64,000 nt of DNA from CAYYAQ01 sp964469555 (GTDB taxonomy: Bacteria > Planctomycetota > UBA1135 > UBA2386): NCBI GenBank assembly GCA_964469555.1, contig CAYYAQ010000005.1, forward strand, positions 17,629-81,628, given 5' to 3'. The notes beneath the pieces were generated by a model that was not told the origin of the DNA, searched no databases, and worked only from the letters and a program-made list of their open reading frames with translations. The translations under genes and the position numbers were made by a program. Positions 29,401-37,334 of the stretch are shown here, piece after piece. Within the stretch, counting starts at the first letter, position 1. Each line of letters opens with the position of its first letter.

Positions 29401-29566
29401 CGATTTCGCGGGATACGCGCACCATCTTCCCGTCGACCTTTACGTCGATCTTGGAACCCGTGGTGCCGTCTCCGTCCTTCTTCTTCGTCGACTTTCTGGT
29501 CGACTTCTTCTTCTTCGTACTCTTCTTCTTCGTGGCGCTTCCGCGCCCAGCTGTCTTCTCTTCCAT
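26476..29566 (-). CDS. pnp: Polyribonucleotide nucleotidyltransferase (PNPase), RD-repeat tail
   Basis: A 3'-5' phosphorolytic exoribonuclease of the RNA degradosome. A Lys/Ser/Thr-rich N-terminal extension (about 1-35) precedes two RNase PH domains (about 40-180 and 355-590), with catalytic GDMDFKVAGT in the second. A KH domain with GFIIGPSGKNIR (about 613-624) and an S1 domain with GRVTSIKDFGCFVEI (about 675-690) follow. The S1 domain leads into an acidic stretch (740-805) and then a long tail of repeated Arg-Asp-Gly units. The ATG at 29566 has an AAGGA ribosome-binding site. The 100-N run at 26752 breaks the frame as written; the repeat continues on the far side in another frame and stops at a TGA at 26476, which I take as the real end. 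The tail may bind RNA. Confidence 0.93.
26515..27000. repeat. 48-bp minisatellite in the 3' end of pnp
   Basis: Near-identical 48-base units lie in tandem on both sides of the assembly gap, with some shortened variants at the left end. On the minus strand each encodes a 16-residue unit of the form RSDRDRGGRGDRDRPx. The left flank ends 15 bases into a unit and the right flank begins at a unit start, so the missing length should be 33 plus a multiple of 48, which keeps the pnp frame. Confidence 0.9.
26752..26851. other. Assembly gap of 100 N
   Basis: A run of exactly 100 N lies inside the pnp minisatellite. It is almost certainly a placeholder for a collapsed repeat of unknown size: the pnp frame does not continue across 100 bases but does across any multiple of three. 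Confidence 0.97.
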
Positions 29567-29801
29567 TACGTTTCCTTCAGGGGCCTCTGTTCGGCCCTGT
29601 GATGCGGGCGCAGGTACTTCCTGCACGACCCGACTTGCTAGAGAAAGGAGGAAAGCCACGTCTCGTGACTCCTCCACATGCGCCGACCCATGGCCTTCTG
29701 GCTCTGCCGGCGATGTTTCGAATTGTCAATTGAACGGTGTGTTCGACGGGGCGTTCGGGCCCAAGTCGAATGTGATTCTCGAACCGCTCGAGTCCGTGCG
29801 A

Positions 29802-30080
29802 CTAGTGGGCGGTGCGACGCAGACCCAGCCGTTCCGTGATCTCGAGGTAGCGCGGGTGGGCGGCGCGGTTCAGGTAGCTGAGGAGTTTGTTCCGGCGGTT
29901 GACTTTCTGAAGCAGCCCACGCCGGGAGTGGTAGTCCTTCTTGTGCACCTTCATGTGCTCGGTCAGGCCCGTGATGTCCTCAGTGAGTAGTGCGATCTGC
30001 ACCTCGGGGGATCCGGTGTCCCCGTCGTGAGTGCGAAAATCCTCGATCGTCTTGCTGCGTTTTTCCTGCGATGCGGTCAT
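29802..30080 (-). CDS. rpsO: 30S ribosomal protein S15
   Basis: A 92-residue ribosomal protein that binds 16S rRNA early in assembly of the 30S platform. The sequence is typical: EDFRTHDGDTGSPEVQIALL near the N-terminus, LTEHMKVHKKDYHSRRGLL in the middle, and RRNKLLSYL before the C-terminal helix. All are in the expected order and spacing. It is upstream of pnp on the same strand, the usual rpsO-pnp arrangement, separated by 235 bases. Confidence 0.98.
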   Translation of the reverse strand: MTASQEKRSKTIEDFRTHDGDTGSPEVQIALLTEDITGLTEHMKVHKKDYHSRRGLLQKVNRRNKLLSYLNRAAHPRYLEITERLGLRRTAH

Positions 30081-30275
30081 TCCCTGTTCTCGTAAACCTG
30101 GGTGGTCAGAACCGACAAACTAGAGCAGGGACTCCGGCTTTGCGGTCGCCGCCGATTCGGCGGGGGGCTGGGGAACATAGCCAGGGGACTCAGCGGTCCA
30201 AGGCCAATATCTAGAATGTCGGTAAAACCCGACCGAGATCGGCACGGCGGCGGCAAACCCAGCTTCGAAACGAAG

Positions 30276-30875
30276 TTAGCTCTTCCGNNNNNNNNNNAGC
30301 CGGGCGAGGACCGCGTTTACGAACTCCAGGACGCAAGCCTCAGCTCGCCGGGCGGGATCCTGCGGCGCGGCCTTGCCCCCACCGGCGAGAACTTCGCCCC
30401 AGAGATCGAGGGACCAGAGGATTCTCGCCGCCGAGGTCCCGAAGAACACGATCTCAGCGTCAAACGCGATGCGGTTGTTCAGCAGCAGGGTGTTGTCGTC
30501 CCAACGCTTGATCCGCACCGCGAGGATCGCGTCCTCGCTCACCTTCGTAGCGAGGGTCTTGAGGTAACCCGCCTCGACGATGGAACCACCTGGAGCCACC
30601 GCGCCGCGGATGTTCGCGTCGACAACGACCGAATTCAGAGGGGTGTAGTCGCGTGTGATCAGGCCCTTTTCGATCTCCGCGCGTATGTAGTCGAGCACGG
30701 CGCCGGCCTTACGCCCCGCCGTCGCGTCCTCGACCTTGAGCACTGCGACGTTGACCAGCTTCTTGTCGAGCAGCTGCGCGTCCCGATCGATCCGCCAGTG
30801 GACCGGGGGCGAGACGGCGCAAGCGGCGAAGCCGAGGAGCGTGAGGAATGCCAGATGCCTGCCAACAATGTTCAT
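30276..30875 (-). CDS. Lipoprotein of unknown function, 3' end uncertain
   Basis: A predicted lipoprotein of about 199 residues. From the ATG at 30875 the signal peptide ends in LGFAAC, a lipobox with Cys near residue 19. The mature part is a mixed alpha/beta domain: KLVNVAVLKVEDAT, a helix with YIRAEIEKGLI, a DAILAVRIKRWDD strand and SLDLWGEVLAGGG. This loosely resembles the GNA1162/DUF799-type lipoproteins, but the match is not strong enough to name. A run of ten N at 30288-30297 lies about 25 bases before the apparent TAA at 30276, so the last residues and the stop are uncertain. Confidence 0.6.
   Translation of the reverse strand: MNIVGRHLAFLTLLGFAACAVSPPVHWRIDRDAQLLDKKLVNVAVLKVEDATAGRKAGAVLDYIRAEIEKGLITRDYTPLNSVVVDANIRGAVAPGGSIVEAGYLKTLATKVSEDAILAVRIKRWDDNTLLLNNRIAFDAEIVFFGTSAARILWSLDLWGEVLAGGGKAAPQDPARRAEACVLEFVNAVLARXXXXRKS
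30288..30297. other. Assembly gap of 10 N
   Basis: Ten N near the 3' end of the lipoprotein gene. The true length is unknown, so the frame on its far side cannot be trusted. Confidence 0.97.
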
Positions 30876-30954
30876 GATCTCGCCCGTGGGTTCGAGTGCG
30901 GTCGTCACCCACCAAGATATCCGTAGCACCCCGCAGTTCAATTCTAGATGTGGG

Positions 30955-31611
30955 TCAGACGCCCCAAGCTAGGCGACTTCGCACGCAGGACTCACACTTT
31001 CCACAAATGCCCGGACCTCCGTCGTAGCAGCTCCAGAAGTCCTCTTCGGTCATCCCGTGACGCCGCGCCGCCGCCACGACTTCAGCCTTGGTCATGCCAA
31101 TCGTAGGGCTTTCCACCGCGACGCTATTTCGCGTACCTAACTTCGCGACCGCGTCGAAAGCCGCTACGAATTCCGCGGAGTTGTCGGGAAAGGTCGCCGC
31201 CTCCTCTCGATTGAACCCCGCGACCACGACATCGGCGCCCACGGACTCCGCAAACGCCGCGCCGATCGCGAGAAACACCAGATTGCGGGCGGGCACCCAC
31301 ACCGCCGCGGCGCTGTCCTCGTCCCCCACCGTCTGGGCACCGGCGCGGTCGGGAAGGACCCCTCCTCCAAACACCAGCGAACTGCCTGCGCGGACCGCCG
31401 CATCGGCCAGCCACGACAGTTCGACGCGGCGCCAAGGCAGACCGAAACGACCCGCGAGCGCTCTTGCCGCGGCACACTCCAGAACAGCCGCGCGCTGTCC
31501 GTAGTCGAAGGTGACACACTCGGCGACCGCAGCCGCCTCCCGCTCGAGCCACATGGCGAGGCCCGTGCCCGAATCGAGGCCACCGGAGAGTAGGGCGACG
31601 GCGGTCGACAA
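30955..31611 (-). CDS. queC: 7-cyano-7-deazaguanine synthase QueC
   Basis: Converts 7-carboxy-7-deazaguanine to preQ0 with ATP and ammonia, in the queuosine tRNA-modification pathway. The 218-residue product has the PP-loop SGGLDSGTGLAMW near residue 9, FDYGQRA near 35, VWVPARNLVFLAIGAA near 103, and the C-terminal zinc motif with four cysteines (WSCYDGGPGICGKCESC). The start is a TTG at 31611 preceded by GAAGG. It follows the large lipoprotein gene by eight bases on the same strand. No preQ1 riboswitch was seen, and no other que gene is in the window. Confidence 0.95.
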   Translation of the reverse strand: MSTAVALLSGGLDSGTGLAMWLEREAAAVAECVTFDYGQRAAVLECAAARALAGRFGLPWRRVELSWLADAAVRAGSSLVFGGGVLPDRAGAQTVGDEDSAAAVWVPARNLVFLAIGAAFAESVGADVVVAGFNREEAATFPDNSAEFVAAFDAVAKLGTRNSVAVESPTIGMTKAEVVAAARRHGMTEEDFWSCYDGGPGICGKCESCVRSRLAWGV

Positions 31612-31619
31612 GGCGGCCT

Positions 31620-34583
31620 TCAGTTGACGGTGAAGGTGGTCTCCGGCGTCCGCGCGAACGTGATTTCCTCGCGGCGTATCTCTTCGACAGCGTAGTCATC
31701 GATCGCCATCGTGCTGTTGAAGATCAAGTGGCTCTCGGTCTGGATCTTCCACGCGCCCTTCGCGAGACCGGTGGTGGTCACGCCGGCGAATACCGGCAAC
31801 TGAACCGTGGTCGCGCCACTGGCGGCGACCTTGTCCTGTTGGATGATCCGCCAACTCCGCGTACCGCTCGTCGCGGTGATCACGTGGAATCCGAACGTGA
31901 ACGGGATGGACGTCGGGTCGAGGCGATCCTGGTAGGTCACGGCGGGCGAGTCCGTGGTAGCACCCGTAGGAGCAGTGATCGTGGCCACGACCGGATTGGG
32001 CGGGCTATCGAACACGTTGCCGACGGCAGGATCGAGAATCAGGCTCCGGTGCCGGGTGACCACGCCGGACTTGTCCGTCGCTTCCACCGAGACCCAAATC
32101 CTCGGGAGGAGGGTCGCCATGGCCAGCGCCGTGGCGACGGAATACGTGCCGTCGATCGCGTAGGTCGTCGTCGTGCCCTGCTGCGTCGCGAACCCGATTC
32201 CCGTCAAGGTGGTCTGCGGCATGCCGAAGACGCTAGTCATGAGGCGCACCGTCGGGTCAGCGACGAGGTCCGCCGCGTCGAGACCGGTCCACAGAGAGAG
32301 ATCCTTGTTGTACGTTCCGACGAGATCGCGCGTCGTCGACAAAGCGGGGAGAAGCACCAGCGTCGTGACTCCTGTACCGCCGGGATTGACCGGCGCACGC
32401 GCAGCCTCCTTCACGGTGCCTGTCGCGCCGCAGATCGAGCAGGCGAAGTTGACGAACGTAGGCTTCGACTTCGGCTCGAAGGTACCGACGAGCGCCGTGA
32501 AGATGTACGGACGGTTGGGCCGAGCGGAGGTCGACGGAACCGTGGTCGGCGCCTTCGTTGTCGTGAGGATCTCCTCGCGGGTGAAGTCGTCGAAGATGTT
32601 GCAACCGATCATCGCCGTCTGACCGGTTCCCGCGGTGAACACGGCGGTACCGCGCACGGATCCAGTGGCCTTGCTCTCCGGTCGCATCGGCAACGACACG
32701 AAGCCTGCCGATGTGTCGAGCAGGCTCACGAGGTTGTAGTTCGCGACCACGAGCGTGACCGAATGCGTCGGCGCGGTGAGCCCCGTGATCATGGCACGAC
32801 CATCGGTCCCGGTCACGGCCGTCTTGCGACCCGTCGCGCCAGAGGTCGGCATCCCCGGTTCGACGAGCACGGTCACACCCGCGAGCGGCAGGAAGGTCGC
32901 GTCGTCGAACGCTTCGATCACGAGGGTCCCCGACGTGACCGAGCCGGTGACCACGCCGCGCTGGATGATCTTCCCTGTCGTCGCGACCGATTCGTTGCCA
33001 GCCGCATCCGTGATAGTCAGGCTGAACCCTAGCGGCGAAGTGCGTCTACCCAGGAGGATCGGATCGAACATGAACCGTCCGCCGGAACCGAGTCCGAAGA
33101 CCTTGCCGATCGTCGGCACCGGCGCCGGCGCGGGGGTGGAATCGAGCACCAGCGTCGCCGCGCTGAGAACCTCGGAACCGGTTCCAAAGAACGTGATGTA
33201 CTCTAGATCGGTGTAGGCGAAGTGGTTGCCCGCCGTGTCCGCCGCAGGTGTCGCCAGCGTGGGCGGCGTGATGTCGAACGCGGGGTTGCTAGCCGTGCTC
33301 GAAAGAACGTAGCCCGAGTTCCGACCGTTGCGCGACGCGTACGTCGCGAAGAGCAGTGGGCCTTCGAGAAAGTTCGGGAACGTGGTGGTGCCAAGCTGCG
33401 TACCAAAACTGACTCGAACGGTCTGTTTCCCAGGCACGGTCGTGAGCAGCCCAGCTTCGAAGAAGTTCAGCGATCCTGTCGTACCGCCATCCTTGTGCAA
33501 TCCGTAGATCCGCACCACGACCAGATCATCGGCCAACGTGCCCGCGGGGAGATCGACGTCTACGAAGAGAGTACTGATGTTCGTTCGATTGACCCTGTCG
33601 ACGACTCCCGGCCGGACGTTCGTGATCTTGACCGCATCGGGAGGCGGCGCGCCGGTGGTCGTGAAGCGGGCGAATGGCGTCCGCCCTTTGAACTCCAGCT
33701 CCCCACTGGCCGGGAAGGTGATCGTATTCGTGACGACGATCTCGTGCTCCTTGTCCGGATCGAACGTCGCCGTCGGTTTGAACTCGAGAATCCGACCGTC
33801 ATTGCCGGACGCGCCGAATCCCGTGGCGCGCACGGGGAAATTCGCGCTGCCCGCGAGGTTCGCTCCACCGGCCTGACGCACGCTGAAGTTGACGTTCGTG
33901 CCCGTCGTCTTGATGCTGCTTTGGGTGCAGGGCTTGGTGAAGATCAGGTAGACGTTCGCCTGTTGGAACCAATCCCGCCCGTTGTCCACAGGCAACGTCG
34001 TCAGGATCTCGCCGTCCTTGATGTCGTCGGTCTTGTCCGCGGTAAACGTCGCGATGACCTTCTCGCTGCTGCCTCCGAAGCGCACGCCGTCCGCGTCACG
34101 CAACTCGGAATTGATGACGACCTCGTAGGTCTCGGCCTTCGTCGTGTCGAACGCCGTGTTCGGTCGGATGACGACCACGCTACTGCCGAGCAGGAAGTCG
34201 TAGCTCGCCGCGATCGGCGTCGAACCGCCACCACCGGGATCGGGGTCGGGGTTCTTCAGCCTGATGAACAAGGTCGGCGTGGCGCCCGTCGGTGCGACGG
34301 AGGCCTCGGAAATCGTCTCGTTGAACTCCACGACGATCGGCACCGTGCCCGGCCATCCATTGCCCTTCGGGAAGACGGCGGCGACCCTGGGGCGACCATC
34401 GAAACTCGACCCCCCCGCCCGCATCACCTGGATCGCGGTCGTGGTAGAACTGCCGCCCGACCCGCCCTTCGGATCGAAGGCCCGACCGACGTTGTCGCAA
34501 CCGGTCAGGGCGAGCAGGGCGCAGGCGAAGGCCACACCGAGGGCGGCGGACCGTGGGTACGGGTGGAAACTGGGGATTGTCAT
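31620..34583 (-). CDS. Large Ig-like-domain lipoprotein
   Basis: An exported lipoprotein of 987 residues with unknown role. The signal peptide from the ATG at 34583 ends in LLALTGC. The N-terminal region has a Big_5-type bacterial Ig-like domain (RVAAVFPKGNGWPGTVPIVV near residue 55) and repeats of similar beta-rich domains to about 400. Near residue 540 is a carboxypeptidase-regulatory-like domain (FDDATFLPLAGVTVLVEPG). A pair of CxxC cysteines (FACSICGATG) lies near 700. It is probably a surface structural or adhesion-type protein. The frame is open far upstream, but the lipobox decides the start. It is placed before queC. Confidence 0.8.
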   Translation of the reverse strand: MTIPSFHPYPRSAALGVAFACALLALTGCDNVGRAFDPKGGSGGSSTTTAIQVMRAGGSSFDGRPRVAAVFPKGNGWPGTVPIVVEFNETISEASVAPTGATPTLFIRLKNPDPDPGGGGSTPIAASYDFLLGSSVVVIRPNTAFDTTKAETYEVVINSELRDADGVRFGGSSEKVIATFTADKTDDIKDGEILTTLPVDNGRDWFQQANVYLIFTKPCTQSSIKTTGTNVNFSVRQAGGANLAGSANFPVRATGFGASGNDGRILEFKPTATFDPDKEHEIVVTNTITFPASGELEFKGRTPFARFTTTGAPPPDAVKITNVRPGVVDRVNRTNISTLFVDVDLPAGTLADDLVVVRIYGLHKDGGTTGSLNFFEAGLLTTVPGKQTVRVSFGTQLGTTTFPNFLEGPLLFATYASRNGRNSGYVLSSTASNPAFDITPPTLATPAADTAGNHFAYTDLEYITFFGTGSEVLSAATLVLDSTPAPAPVPTIGKVFGLGSGGRFMFDPILLGRRTSPLGFSLTITDAAGNESVATTGKIIQRGVVTGSVTSGTLVIEAFDDATFLPLAGVTVLVEPGMPTSGATGRKTAVTGTDGRAMITGLTAPTHSVTLVVANYNLVSLLDTSAGFVSLPMRPESKATGSVRGTAVFTAGTGQTAMIGCNIFDDFTREEILTTTKAPTTVPSTSARPNRPYIFTALVGTFEPKSKPTFVNFACSICGATGTVKEAARAPVNPGGTGVTTLVLLPALSTTRDLVGTYNKDLSLWTGLDAADLVADPTVRLMTSVFGMPQTTLTGIGFATQQGTTTTYAIDGTYSVATALAMATLLPRIWVSVEATDKSGVVTRHRSLILDPAVGNVFDSPPNPVVATITAPTGATTDSPAVTYQDRLDPTSIPFTFGFHVITATSGTRSWRIIQQDKVAASGATTVQLPVFAGVTTTGLAKGAWKIQTESHLIFNSTMAIDDYAVEEIRREEITFARTPETTFTVN

Positions 34584-34854
34584 CAGGGTTACGGCTGGCC
34601 AGACGGCTGCTGGTAGAAGTCTATTCCAGCGGGAGTTGAAATGGCACACACCCGGGAGATTGCCCTCACCGACGCGGGATGGCTTCTGGGGGAGGATAGA
34701 GCCCATAATTTCTTGTACTGCAGTATTTTGCACGATAATCAGCCCCCGCCTGGAGGTCCCGCCGAGGGTCGGGGCCGAGACTCCCGTAGCGGACGAGGGG
34801 TCCATCCCAGCGTCGTTGATCAGCTTTCTTGCCAATTGTCTGTCCGCCACGGAC

Positions 34855-35325
34855 CTACCCGTCGTCGCGATCGGGCAGTGGCTGCCAATCGATCCGTTGT
34901 TCCACCGCGGCTATCCGACCCTTCCGATAGTCGTTTCCGTTCCGCCGGTCGAGCCGTTCTCCCAGGTCGGTCAGTCGTCCCCGGAAGTGTCGCGAAAGAC
35001 AGGCCACTTCGAAGGGACCATCGCCCAACCGCGGAATCGCCGTATCGATCGTCGTCGTCCCAGCGCGCTCCATACGCGCGAACAAGATCCAGGCACCGCA
35101 CCAGAAGTGCCAGAGTCCACCCAGGTTGTGTTGCAATTCGAACGGCCCCAGATGGTCGCCGCCAGCCGAGACAAAAAAGAAAACGGCGCAGAAGACGTTG
35201 AGCCGCCGGAGGAAGATCCTCCCCCAGACCAGGTCGGGTTGGAAGTCGGTGCAGTCCTCGCAGCTGCATGCCCTTGCGATCGCCGACCTCGACGACGACG
35301 GCCTGAAGGACATCATCACGGGCAA
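34855..35325 (-). CDS. Possible membrane protein, or a relic of one
   Basis: A reading of up to 156 residues with two hydrophobic stretches (VFCAVFFFVSAG and GGLWHFWCGAWILFA) and a charged C-terminal tail (DLGERLDRRNGNDYRKGRI). Codon use in the part left of about 35225 looks like coding sequence. The part to the right is antisense to the FG-GAP relic at 35231-35549 and is probably not real, which leaves this gene without a good start codon. It may be a gene truncated when the relic arrived, or chance. No family is recognised. Confidence 0.35.
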   Translation of the reverse strand: MPVMMSFRPSSSRSAIARACSCEDCTDFQPDLVWGRIFLRRLNVFCAVFFFVSAGGDHLGPFELQHNLGGLWHFWCGAWILFARMERAGTTTIDTAIPRLGDGPFEVACLSRHFRGRLTDLGERLDRRNGNDYRKGRIAAVEQRIDWQPLPDRDDG

Positions 35326-35549
35326 GACCTACTGGGCGCACAACGGCAGCGACCCGGGTGCGGACGATCCGCCGGTGATCTACGCGTTCCGGCTACGACG
35401 CATCGGCGGCGTGCGGTTCGTGCCGGAGTTCGTATCGGGGAACACCGGCGTGGGTCGGCGGCTCGTCGTCCGCGATGTCGACGGGGATGGCAGGAGGGTC
35501 ATCGTTCGTGGGGAACAAGCTCGACGCTGCCATCTTGTTCCAACGCTGA
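35231..35549 (+). pseudogene. FG-GAP/VCBS-repeat protein fragment with frameshift
   Basis: The plus strand carries the end of an FG-GAP/VCBS-type beta-propeller protein: LHALAIADLDDDGLKDIITG, then YWAHNGSDPGADDPPVIYAF, then GVGRRLVVRDVDGDG. No start or signal peptide precedes it. At about 35504 one extra G shifts the frame: before it the protein reads GDGRRVI, and after it, in the next frame, FVGNKLDAAILFQR then a stop. That matches the expected calcium-loop and strand sequence of the family. It is therefore a decayed 3' fragment. Full-length relatives are exported proteins that often carry several such repeats. Confidence 0.65.
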
Positions 35550-35614
35550 CTCGCGTTCACCGGTCCCCCGACTGATCCTCGAATCCGACCGGGCCAAGGA
35601 ATACAAGGTCCTCC

Positions 35615-36508
35615 ATGAACATCGAAAAGGTCGGAGTGATCGGTTGCGGACTCATGGGTCACGGCATCGTGCAGGTCGCCGCGCAGGGTGGGTTCCAGGT
35701 CGTCAGCTTCGAGGCTGATGCGGCGGCGCTCGACACGGGGATCCAACGCATCGAGAAGAGCCTCGCGAAACTCGCCGACAAGGCAGTCGAGAAAGGCAAG
35801 AAAACGCGGGAAGCGGCCGACACGGACGCAACCGCCGCCCGCGGGCGCATCGCAACCACGCTCGATCTGGGGGAGTTGTCAGACTGCGACCTGATCGTCG
35901 AGGCGATCATCGAGAACCTCGACATCAAGAAGTCGCTGTTCGCCGAGCTCGGCGAGAAGTGCAAGCCCGAAGCGATCCTCGCCTCGAACACGTCATCGTT
36001 TCCGATCGGAGAACTGGCCACAGCCTCGGGGAGGAGTGATCGCACGATCGGTCTCCACTTCTTCAACCCGGTCCAGCTCATGCGACTGGTCGAGGTAGCT
36101 CGCACCGACGCAACCGATGATGCCGTGCTCAAGGCGGCGATGGAGTTCGGACGCGCCTGTGGCAAGCATCCGGTGAGTTGCCGCGACACCCCGGGGTTCG
36201 TCGTCAACCGCCTGCTCGTTCCCTACATGTCCCAGGCTCTCGAGATGCTCGATCGCGGGGATGCGTCGAAAGAAGACATCGATGCGGCGATGCAGTTCGG
36301 GTGCGGGCACCCGATGGGACCGATCACGCTGACGGACTACGTAGGACTGGACACAACGCTGTCCATCCTCGAGGGGTGGTGCGAGCGCTACCCGAAGGAG
36401 CCAGCGTTCAAGGTGCCGGCGAGCCTGCGAACGCTGGTCGAAGCGGGCAAGTTCGGCAGGAAGTCCGGCGAGGGCTACTACCAGTGGGATGGTGACAAGC
36501 GCGTGTAG
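35615..36508 (+). CDS. 3-hydroxybutyryl-CoA dehydrogenase
   Basis: An NAD(P)-dependent 3-hydroxyacyl-CoA dehydrogenase of 297 residues, the usual size. The N-terminal Rossmann motif VGVIGCGLMGHGIVQVAAQGG is followed by IVEAIIENLDIKKSLFAELG near residue 93 and the catalytic region LHFFNPVQLMRLVEV near 148. The C-terminal domain starts with TPGFVVNRLLVPY and includes GHPMGPITLTDYVGLDT. It could serve butanoate metabolism, fatty-acid oxidation or aromatic degradation; no partner thiolase or crotonase is adjacent, so the pathway is open. It stands alone between a decayed zone and an 826-base gap. Confidence 0.93.
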   Translation: MNIEKVGVIGCGLMGHGIVQVAAQGGFQVVSFEADAAALDTGIQRIEKSLAKLADKAVEKGKKTREAADTDATAARGRIATTLDLGELSDCDLIVEAIIENLDIKKSLFAELGEKCKPEAILASNTSSFPIGELATASGRSDRTIGLHFFNPVQLMRLVEVARTDATDDAVLKAAMEFGRACGKHPVSCRDTPGFVVNRLLVPYMSQALEMLDRGDASKEDIDAAMQFGCGHPMGPITLTDYVGLDTTLSILEGWCERYPKEPAFKVPASLRTLVEAGKFGRKSGEGYYQWDGDKRV

Positions 36509-37334
36509 TGTCGTCGGGTCTGTCGCGAAGCGTTTCGCGCTCACGCCACTCCAAGTCCCGCTGTAGCCGCGACGGTATCGAAACCACGTGGAACCCGCAG
36601 ACCGCTGCTCTGCGGGCCCCTGTGAGTCAGGTCCGCGTCGTGACGAATCGCGTTCTCGGGTCTGGACACACCATGTTCGACGTGTCTACACCGTCTGAGC
36701 CCCCGACCACGCGACTCACGTTCGCTGAGATCAACGCGAACGCGAGCACCCTGGGAAGTAGCAGGTCAGCGCCTACGGCCACTTGACGGTCTCATCCGGA
36801 GTTCGGCCCGACACGCCCACGGTTGGCACGACGTAGACGCGTTCGAGCAGGGAGAACTTCGCAAGCCTGCAGCGTTGCAACACGAACTTCAGGACGACTC
36901 CCATCGTCGCTGCGCCACATCGCTCGCAGCATCACCCACATCCCGTGCGGTCGGTCGACCGGCAGTTCCACCGGAACCGGCTCGACGACCAGAATGCCCG
37001 GTTGTGGAGCCTTCGGACCAACGGTCGTGGACGGAGCGGTCGCGGTCGACTGCTGCGCTTACCTCGTCGTGGGTTCGCGGGTCCGAAGTGCCATCGGGGA
37101 ACGGGTCAGGGGTGCCCTTCATCGTCCGGTTTCCGCGTGAAACTGGAGCGCCACGGAGGACAACGTTACGTAGACGAAACCACAAGCGACGCACGCATCA
37201 TGTCTTCCGAAGTCGTCGCCGGATGGTCCTTGCTGGTCGGACCCCACATTGGTGACAATCCGAACCTCCGGTTTCCTCGCGATAGGATCCTGCACTGATC
37301 CAAGCCGTACTGCCCCCGCTCTGCGGGCCCCAAG
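36509..37334. other. 826-bp stretch without a convincing gene
   Basis: Short readings exist in several frames but none has a convincing start, length or family. A hairpin with an 8-bp stem (36594-36601 with 36609-36616) lies 86 bases after the dehydrogenase but lacks a T-tract. The sequence GCTCTGCGGGCCCC occurs at about 36607 and again at about 37319, just before the next gene. A 43-codon minus-strand reading (36773-36904) and an adjoining one across an in-frame TGA look protein-like and may be gene remains. Confidence 0.4.

Noticed and set aside
26462..29602. A 1046-codon plus-strand reading opposite pnp
   Set aside because: It is antisense to a complete PNPase with intact catalytic, KH and S1 motifs, and its composition is that of a shadow frame.
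36773..36934. In-frame TGA as a selenocysteine codon
   Set aside because: No SECIS-like hairpin or known selenoprotein context; TGA is the normal stop in many overlapping genes here.
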